From NCBI GenBank assembly GCA_903922535.1, contig CAIXUF010000345.1, forward strand, positions 1 through 13,772: DNA of 13,772 bases, written 5' to 3'. The notes under the pieces are model-generated. The model was not told the DNA's origin. It saw nothing but the letters and a program-made list of their open reading frames with translations, and did not search any database. Within the stretch, counting starts at the first letter, position 1, and every line of letters begins with the position of its first letter. Positions 8,330-13,772 of the stretch are shown here, piece after piece. The stretch is from Candidatus Hydrogenedentota bacterium. GTDB lineage: Bacteria; Hydrogenedentota; Hydrogenedentia; Hydrogenedentiales; CAITNO01. The translations under genes were made by a program, and so were the position numbers.

Positions 8330-10870
8330 ATGGAAATATCCCGTCGTCATTTCATGCAGGGTGCTGCGGCCGTTGCGGGTGCGGTGACGTTGGACGCGGC
8401 GCGAACCGCGCAGGCGGAAGGAAACGCTTCAATGCCCAATCAGGAAGGCGCCGCGGGCGCGATTGTCATTTGCAACCACTGGACCCAGTTCGGCATCGGC
8501 GAGACCTTCCCGCAGGGGGAGATTCGGGGGCGGTGGTACCGGAAGAATTTCTCCACCGTGTTCGGCCTGGAACAGGGGCGGCGCTGGCTGGAAAAGGACG
8601 GCAAGAACCGAGTCTGCCACGAGTTTGACGCGTACTTCCTGGAAGCGCTGGCCGGGGAGGACCCGGAATACATCGGCGTCATTCGTGATCTGCTGGATCG
8701 CGGACTGATGGAACTGCCCGGCGGCACTTTCGGCCAGGCCGAGTCGCAGGTGTTCGGGTACGAGTCGACGCTGCGACAGTTGACCTTCGGGCAGGCCGCC
8801 TACCACAAGCACCTGGGCCGGGGCGTGGACACGTTCATCGTCGAGGAGCAGAACTTCTTTCCGCAACTGCCCCAGTTGCTCAAGCTGGCCGGGTTCAAGT
8901 ACGCCAGTGTCCAGTTCCAGAACTCGGGCACGCCCGACCCGATTCTGCAGGACATCATCCTTTGGGAGGCCATGGACGGCACGACGATTCCTACCATCCC
9001 GAACCACCCGGGCATGCTGTCCTGCGCGCGCCAGTGGAAGTCCTATGATGAGGTCATGGCGCAGTTGAAGGGATACAAGTCTCCGTTGATCTACCAGTGG
9101 ATGGAGTTGTGGCCGCCCGGACTGGACTGGGGCGCGTCCATTGCGCCCTATGCCGAGGCGATTCACGGGGCAGAGGCCGGGGGCTTCCGGCAAATGCTGC
9201 TCACCGAGTACATCGAGTGGGCGTTGAGCCGTTGCGAAGCGCCGAAGCTGCGCATGCCGCTGGATCACTCCAACTACAACAACAACTTCTTCCAGGGCGG
9301 TTGGGGATATGAGAACGAGCGGACCGCCCGCGGCTCCAACCAGTGCGAGAGCCTCCTGCTCGCCGCGGAAACGCTGTGCGCGGGCGGCGACGCGGCACCG
9401 GTCGTGGCGAAGCTGGGCGACCGGCTGCGCGACCTGTGGGCGCGGCTGCTGCGCTCCCAGAACCACGATCCCTATCTGGCAGGCTCGGTGCCCGCCTATG
9501 TGGACGGGCTGCGGTCCTTCCAAAGTGAGATAGCGATCCAACAGTTGATGAAGGTCCACCGGGTTTTCCGCGAGGAAGGCGGGATGGACACGCCCCTGTC
9601 CGTTGCCGATGATGACTTCCGGATGTTCAACCCCTGTCCCTGGCCGGTGGCCGTTCCGGTGCTGTTTGAACTGGACGAGACCCGCTGGCCGACAGAGGCA
9701 TTCACCTTTACGGACGACAAGACCAACACATTATTACCGCCGGTGTTTCGCTCCGATGACGGCAATGTGCTGGTCGGTCCGGTCCTCGTGAAAATGGCCC
9801 CCTGCGGGACGCGCACGCTGCATCTGAAACGCGCAGAGATGGAGGCGTCAACACTTGAAGCCCCCCTGAAGCACTTGACGCCAAAACAGGACGGGCACCG
9901 GTGGGAAATCGCGCAGGAACTGTTTGCCGGGCTGGCCTTTGAGCCGCTGGTCGGGGAATGGAAACAGGTGCCGTCCTATTTCACCAATCCGCATCCCAAC
10001 GAAAACGTGGAGGCGGCGCATGAACGCATCGAGAAGGCACCGTTCAGCCTGTGCGCTCAAACCTTCTCTGACGGCATGGACGTCGCCCGGTGGCGGACGG
10101 ACCTCCTGCGCATTCGTGAAGTGGAGGAACCGGCATTGTCCGTGGAGGGGCTGGTGTTCACGGGCAAGGAACCGACGCCGTTCGTTCACTTCAAGCAGCG
10201 GTTGACCAGCATCATCCGCTTCGAAACCGGTGCGCGTCCCGCGGGCACATGGCGCTTCCGGCTTCACGCGGGCAAGACGTCGCCGGTGGTCTTTGCCGAT
10301 GCGCCCTTCTCCGAAGAGCGGCGCGACGCGGAAAGTTTCTACTGCGCACGCTATGTGCGCCTGGAATGGCCTGACCGGCACCTGCTCTGGTGCCCGTCGC
10401 AGAACACGCTGTTCCGGCGCGTCAAGGAAGGCGACGAGAACATTTTCGAGTGCACCGTGTTCGATTTCAGCTTCACCGGCACGGCGAACTGGGACATGCG
10501 TTTCCACGCCGCCCCGTCCTTCTCCCCCGCCGACTCAATGCGTCTGGCCGAGTCTTGCCACCGCAAGCCGGTTCGCGTGCCCGCCGGAGTCAGTGCGGGA
10601 CGTGTCGCCGGGATCGCCGTTGACCATCCAGAGGTGATTGTCACACACGTGTTTCCGGCAGAAGGTGGTACGGTTGGCGTGCGCATGCTCAATGCATCAG
10701 ACAAAACCCGAACGGCCGCAGTCGCGTGGCCGGGTAATTTCGCCGCGGCGATCGCAGCCGACACCGAGGGTAACGCCCTTTCCGGCAGTTGGAGCCACAC
10801 CGGAGCATCGCGGAATGAATGGCAATATGCGTTCCGCCCTTGGGAGATAGCCACGTTCCGCGTAACCTGA
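8330..10870 (+). CDS. Tat-exported GH38-like (alpha-mannosidase-fold) protein with altered active site
   Basis: An 846-residue protein with a twin-arginine signal (SRRHFMQG, then an Ala/Val-rich core ending AQA at about residue 29), so it is folded before export. Residues ~44-300 look like the GH38 N-terminal barrel: a His-containing first strand (NHW, 49-51), a FDAYFLEAL segment, LDRGLMELPGGTFGQAES and ES-x-x-RQ (145-150). A GH38 middle-domain-like helical stretch follows (W325 to about 350, ending CESLLLAAETL), then a long beta-rich C-terminus. By eye alignment the usual His-Trp-Asp/His-x-Asp metal motif reads His-Trp-Thr (50-52). The nucleophile region, normally like PDTFGFSAALPQIL, reads VEEQNFFPQLPQLL (171-184), with Glu172 in place of Asp. 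Activity may therefore differ or be lost. GGGGA at 8320-8324 supports the ATG. It lies 21 nt after the DUF4091 gene and is probably co-transcribed with it. Confidence 0.75.
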   Translation: MEISRRHFMQGAAAVAGAVTLDAARTAQAEGNASMPNQEGAAGAIVICNHWTQFGIGETFPQGEIRGRWYRKNFSTVFGLEQGRRWLEKDGKNRVCHEFDAYFLEALAGEDPEYIGVIRDLLDRGLMELPGGTFGQAESQVFGYESTLRQLTFGQAAYHKHLGRGVDTFIVEEQNFFPQLPQLLKLAGFKYASVQFQNSGTPDPILQDIILWEAMDGTTIPTIPNHPGMLSCARQWKSYDEVMAQLKGYKSPLIYQWMELWPPGLDWGASIAPYAEAIHGAEAGGFRQMLLTEYIEWALSRCEAPKLRMPLDHSNYNNNFFQGGWGYENERTARGSNQCESLLLAAETLCAGGDAAPVVAKLGDRLRDLWARLLRSQNHDPYLAGSVPAYVDGLRSFQSEIAIQQLMKVHRVFREEGGMDTPLSVADDDFRMFNPCPWPVAVPVLFELDETRWPTEAFTFTDDKTNTLLPPVFRSDDGNVLVGPVLVKMAPCGTRTLHLKRAEMEASTLEAPLKHLTPKQDGHRWEIAQELFAGLAFEPLVGEWKQVPSYFTNPHPNENVEAAHERIEKAPFSLCAQTFSDGMDVARWRTDLLRIREVEEPALSVEGLVFTGKEPTPFVHFKQRLTSIIRFETGARPAGTWRFRLHAGKTSPVVFADAPFSEERRDAESFYCARYVRLEWPDRHLLWCPSQNTLFRRVKEGDENIFECTVFDFSFTGTANWDMRFHAAPSFSPADSMRLAESCHRKPVRVPAGVSAGRVAGIAVDHPEVIVTHVFPAEGGTVGVRMLNASDKTRTAAVAWPGNFAAAIAADTEGNALSGSWSHTGASRNEWQYAFRPWEIATFRVT

Positions 10871-10880
10871 GCGAACTTGC

Positions 10881-10912
10881 CCGGAATGAATCCGGAACGC
10901 TGGAAATCAGCG
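10881..10912. terminator. Two adjacent small stem-loops between convergent genes
   Basis: CCGGA-ATGAA-TCCGG (10881-10895) is followed by CGCTG-GAAAT-CAGCG (10898-10912), both in the 92-nt gap between the GH38-like gene and the convergent DUF1638 gene. An alternative longer pairing, GGAACGC (10894-10900) with GCGTTCC (10939-10945), would exclude the first hairpin. No T-run follows directly on either strand, so a terminator role rests on position alone. Confidence 0.25.
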
Positions 10913-10962
10913 ATGAAGAACCGCGAGGCTCTTTTCTTGCGTTCCAGATTGAATGGAGTGTC

Positions 10963-11745
10963 TCAGCGGCGGCCCTCGGTGGTGATGACCCGTTCGTCAA
11001 ACGAGGCGACGATGGTTTCGCCGGGCTGCACCACGAGAAAGTCCTTCTCATCCCAGGGGCCTTCGAGGAAGCGGCGGAGCAGGCCGGGGTCTCCCTGCAG
11101 GAAATCGCATTTCCATTTGAGCCATTCGGCACATTCGCGCGTGTAGGCCTTGTAGCGTTCCGTGTCGCCCACGCCGAGATCCACGTAGGCGGCCGTGTTG
11201 TAGCAGGTCATCCAGTTTTCCGACGCCTCCATCAAATACGGGGCGTTCTCCTCGCCATAGGTCTCGACGTAGTGGGCCAGCACGCGCTCGTAGCGTTCCT
11301 TGCTGGGCTGGGTGCTGGTGTCGATCCAGCCCGGGCTGTACCAGTAGGTGCCCGGATGGGAATCGAAGTATTCGCGGTAGCGCTCCTTGGAGCCAAGCAG
11401 CAGCGTGACGCAGTCATGCCCGCGCGGCACGACCAGCGGCAGCGTGCGCGCCTGTATGCCCACCAGGCCGTTGCTGCACAGGCCGTATCCCAGCAGGATG
11501 GCGTCCACCGACTCGCGCGCGCCGTCCGCCCCGCCTTCCAGGCACTCCTTTTCCACCGTGTCAATGGTGCGCTGGAGTTCCACGCGCAGCGTGTCGGGCA
11601 CGCAGTGCAGCCCCTGCTTGAGGAAATGAAACTGGAATATCTGCGGCGCGAGCGCCGCGTAGTAGCACAGTTCCCGCCAGAACACATGGCAGGCGATAAT
11701 GTGCCGCTTTTCCTTGGTGTAGAGGTTCGTGCCGTACCAGTCCAT
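10963..11745 (-). CDS. DUF1638 domain-containing protein
   Basis: A 260-residue protein, probably cytoplasmic, with no signal peptide or membrane helix. It shows the DUF1638 pattern: an early IIACHVFWREL segment (C19, E25), LHCVPDTLRVELQ (H47), LLGYGLCSNGLVGI (C90), PRGHDCVTLLLGS (H110, D111, C112) and PGTYWYSPGWID (131-142). The repeated Cys and His in conserved blocks would suit metal or cofactor binding, but no function is established that I know. From memory, DUF1638 genes often sit near corrinoid-dependent methyltransferase genes; none is in this window. The start is well supported: on the minus strand AAGGA precedes the ATG by 7 nt. It begins 17 nt after the stop of the YfhO-PlsC fusion gene, so the two form an operon. 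Confidence 0.8.
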   Translation of the reverse strand: MDWYGTNLYTKEKRHIIACHVFWRELCYYAALAPQIFQFHFLKQGLHCVPDTLRVELQRTIDTVEKECLEGGADGARESVDAILLGYGLCSNGLVGIQARTLPLVVPRGHDCVTLLLGSKERYREYFDSHPGTYWYSPGWIDTSTQPSKERYERVLAHYVETYGEENAPYLMEASENWMTCYNTAAYVDLGVGDTERYKAYTRECAEWLKWKCDFLQGDPGLLRRFLEGPWDEKDFLVVQPGETIVASFDERVITTEGRR

Positions 11746-11762
11746 GGGTTGTCCTTATCGGC

Positions 11763-13772
11763 CTATTCCACCGGAGTGAAGATGTCCTGCACCGCGTCGC
11801 GCAGTGCCCTTGCAAGTGTAACGCGATCGTCGCCCGCAATGGGCGCGCCGCCGAAGCGCAGAATAATATCATGCCAGGGCAGCGCCAGCACGCCCAGCAA
11901 ATGCGGGAAGAAGGAACGTTCCGGCCCCCATGCCTCCAGTTCCGATTCCGGGATGCGTCCGTCAGGGGTGCGGAACATGGGATCGGGTCCGAACAGCGCG
12001 ACCTTGGAGGGCGGCGGGCATCCCTTGGGCGTGCGGTAGGTGAAGCTCACGTAGTGCACGGGGCATTGGGCCTGCACCGCCGCTTCGAGCAGTTCGGGAT
12101 GGAAGGCGCGGACTTCGCGGCCCGGGCCGACAATGCCCTCGGGTGCCATGAGCAGGCTCTTGCCCGCCCGCAGGGCGGTGACCATCTGCTCGACGCAGCG
12201 CGAGGCGTCGCCCCCCGGCGGGGGACAGTGAATCACCTCGAGTCCCGACATGAGCCGTCCCGCGATGGGCAGCGTCTCGTCCGCCGCCTGCACAACGAAG
12301 GGCGCGTCGCAGGAGCATGCCAGCGCGAAGAAGTCCTGCCAGGAAAGATGGTTGCACACCAGAAAGTAGGGCTTTTCCGGGGGCTGGCCGTTCCAAAGGA
12401 TGCGGATGCCGAGCAGGGCGCGCATGCCCTGCACCCACGCGCGGGAAACGCGTTTCTGGGCTCTTTGCCGCAGCGGTTTGAACTCGAAGAGTGCAACTCC
12501 CGCGCCGACAAACAAGAGGTAACAGAACAGGATCCACGCCAACGCCAGACCCAGCCGGACCACCACCCGCACCGGGAACCAGAGCGGGAACCCCGCCACC
12601 ACCCGGCCGAAAACAACGCGTTCATTGTCCACCATTTCAGGAAATTCCTTTGGTCGGCCGCGCAGGGCGTACAGGGCGAGTGCGGTCAGCAGCAGCGTCG
12701 CCAGTGACAGGACGACGCCAAAGCACAGCGCCGGGGAGGTAAAGGCAAAGCGGACATGGTGTGTCCCAGCGGGCACGACGATTGCTTTGAACGCGTCATC
12801 GGCCAGGAAGATCGGCGCGGGCTTTCCGTCCACCGTGGCAGACCATCCGGGATACCAGGAATCAACAAACAGCAGCAGCCGTTCGTCCGGCAGATCCTTG
12901 AGTTCAACATCGACCGAGTTGCGCCTGCGTTCCAGCACCTTGATTAGCCGGTCCTCGTCGGCGCGGTCCAGCAGCAGCCAGGCATCCTGGAGTTCGGGCG
13001 CGGGACCGACCACCGGCTTTGTGTAGTTGAGATCGGCCTGGACCTGGTCAAAGGCGGGCAGGGGGATTTCGAGCACGGCGGAGTCGTTGCCCGTGGCCTG
13101 CATGCGCGAGTGCTTGCCGTGTTGAACCCGGCCCGTGGCGGGATCGGCGAATGACACAGCCACGTCGGACGCGCTCTGCCGCGACCGGTAGCGGATGCAG
13201 AGCATGCCGTGGGCGTTGCCGAGCGGGAAGACAGGCAGGGTGACATGCATGCGGTCACGCCCGGCGGGCTGAACCAGCGTCCCGACCGGCTGCGCGGCGG
13301 GCAGGGGCACCCTTTGGGTTTCGTCCGACACCCCATGGCCGATCACGGCCTGGCGGGACACCTCGGGCAGGGTGGTCTTGGGCACCGCCCCGGGAAAGAA
13401 GACCGTTGTGGCGGTCGGGAAGAGTTCCTCCTTGCCCGGCAGGGGGCCGCGCGCATACTGGCGCGCGAGCCAGAACCCGCGCTTGAGCAGCAGGTTGCCG
13501 CGCTGGTTCTCGGAAGTGACCTCCCAGTCCTTGATAAACCGGTAGTAATACCCGGCCTTCTTCGGGTCGCACACCAGTTGGCGGACCCGCTCGATGCGCA
13601 TCGGATCGTAGCCGTTGATGGCGGGTTCGAGCTTGTACAGATCCATGTTGGGCTCGGGATCGCCGCCGCGGTAGTTGCTCTGCCAGAACGCCGGGTGCTG
13701 GTGCAGGAACGCGGCGTCGGCCCGATAGGACTGCCGCGACAGAAAACGGGGGATGAAGGCATTGTTCCAGAC
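11763..13772 (-). CDS. YfhO-type membrane protein fused to PlsC-type acyltransferase (5' end outside window)
   Basis: Partial gene: 669 residues are visible and the frame is open to the right edge. The ATG at 13646 is internal, since 42 in-frame codons precede it and read like the same protein. Residue 1 is taken as the codon at 13770-13772. Residues 1-345 look like the C-terminal extracytoplasmic part of YfhO: GYDPMRIERVRQLV near 55, then DSWYPGWSATVDGKP (W310) and VVPAGTHHVRFAF. A helix at 349-370 matches the YfhO end. A second hydrophobic stretch (about 403-429) leads into a PlsC-like acyltransferase domain (~445-620) with the HX4D motif H475-LSWQ-D480 and APEG (E545) in the position of the family EGT motif. 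YfhO relatives modify cell-surface polymers, and PlsC enzymes acylate lysophosphatidic acid or similar acceptors; the combined role is inference. DUF1638 lies immediately downstream. No stop or frameshift is seen at the junction. Confidence 0.85.
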   Translation of the reverse strand, partial: VWNNAFIPRFLSRQSYRADAAFLHQHPAFWQSNYRGGDPEPNMDLYKLEPAINGYDPMRIERVRQLVCDPKKAGYYYRFIKDWEVTSENQRGNLLLKRGFWLARQYARGPLPGKEELFPTATTVFFPGAVPKTTLPEVSRQAVIGHGVSDETQRVPLPAAQPVGTLVQPAGRDRMHVTLPVFPLGNAHGMLCIRYRSRQSASDVAVSFADPATGRVQHGKHSRMQATGNDSAVLEIPLPAFDQVQADLNYTKPVVGPAPELQDAWLLLDRADEDRLIKVLERRRNSVDVELKDLPDERLLLFVDSWYPGWSATVDGKPAPIFLADDAFKAIVVPAGTHHVRFAFTSPALCFGVVLSLATLLLTALALYALRGRPKEFPEMVDNERVVFGRVVAGFPLWFPVRVVVRLGLALAWILFCYLLFVGAGVALFEFKPLRQRAQKRVSRAWVQGMRALLGIRILWNGQPPEKPYFLVCNHLSWQDFFALACSCDAPFVVQAADETLPIAGRLMSGLEVIHCPPPGGDASRCVEQMVTALRAGKSLLMAPEGIVGPGREVRAFHPELLEAAVQAQCPVHYVSFTYRTPKGCPPPSKVALFGPDPMFRTPDGRIPESELEAWGPERSFFPHLLGVLALPWHDIILRFGGAPIAGDDRVTLARALRDAVQDIFTPVE

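Noticed and set aside
8429..9559. 376-codon minus-strand frame opposite the GH38-like gene
   Set aside because: It shows the same antisense composition and no domain, and the plus-strand frame matches GH38 signatures over this whole stretch.
10819..12039. 406-codon plus-strand frame across the DUF1638 gene
   Set aside because: It overlaps the GH38-like 3' end, the DUF1638 gene and the PlsC domain, all of which have recognisable motifs. It is a shadow frame.
11763..13646. ATG at 13646 as the start of the YfhO-PlsC gene
   Set aside because: The same frame continues upstream without a stop to 13772 and encodes YfhO-like sequence, so the true start is outside the window.

Overview
The window reads as an accessory-type stretch of a chromosome from a GC-rich, diderm (Gram-negative) bacterium. 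A LolC/LolD lipoprotein-release transporter implies an outer membrane. Exported DUF4091 and GH38-like proteins, a YfhO-type protein, a DUF1638 protein and short triloop palindromes between genes together resemble uncultured Planctomycetes/Verrucomicrobia/Hydrogenedentes-like genomes. That placement is inference from gene content; there is no rRNA or marker gene here. I see no tRNA, rRNA, CRISPR array, transposase or phage gene.

Layout. Positions 1-470 are non-coding and carry a 13-nt tandem repeat, two inverted copies of a 19-nt palindrome with matched arm changes, and an extended -10 promoter. Then come two plus-strand membrane-protein genes: a bestrophin-like (DUF4239-type) protein (471-1247) and, 44 nt later, a P2-type cation ATPase (1292-3835). 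A 122-nt spacer holds a short tandem repeat, a C8 tract and a possible 36-codon leader ORF. Next is a tightly overlapping three-gene unit: a HAD phosphatase/phosphomutase (3958-4635), a LolC/E permease starting at GTG 4625, and a LolD ATPase (5871-6566). After a 182-nt spacer with a strong GC palindrome comes a two-gene secreted set: a Sec-exported DUF4091 protein (6749-8308) and a Tat-exported GH38-like protein (8330-10870).

The right end is a convergent minus-strand operon. Its first gene (11763 to beyond 13772) fuses a YfhO-type C-terminal region to a complete PlsC-type acyltransferase domain. Its reading frame stays open to the window edge, so the apparent ATG at 13646 is internal. A DUF1638 gene follows 17 nt downstream (10963-11745).

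Most notable: the YfhO-PlsC fusion paired with DUF1638; the GH38-like enzyme, which keeps the family scaffold but seems to lack both the metal-binding Asp of the His-x-Asp motif and the Asp nucleophile; and the P-type ATPase with an altered ion-binding segment. All family calls come from reading motifs by eye; no database search was run.
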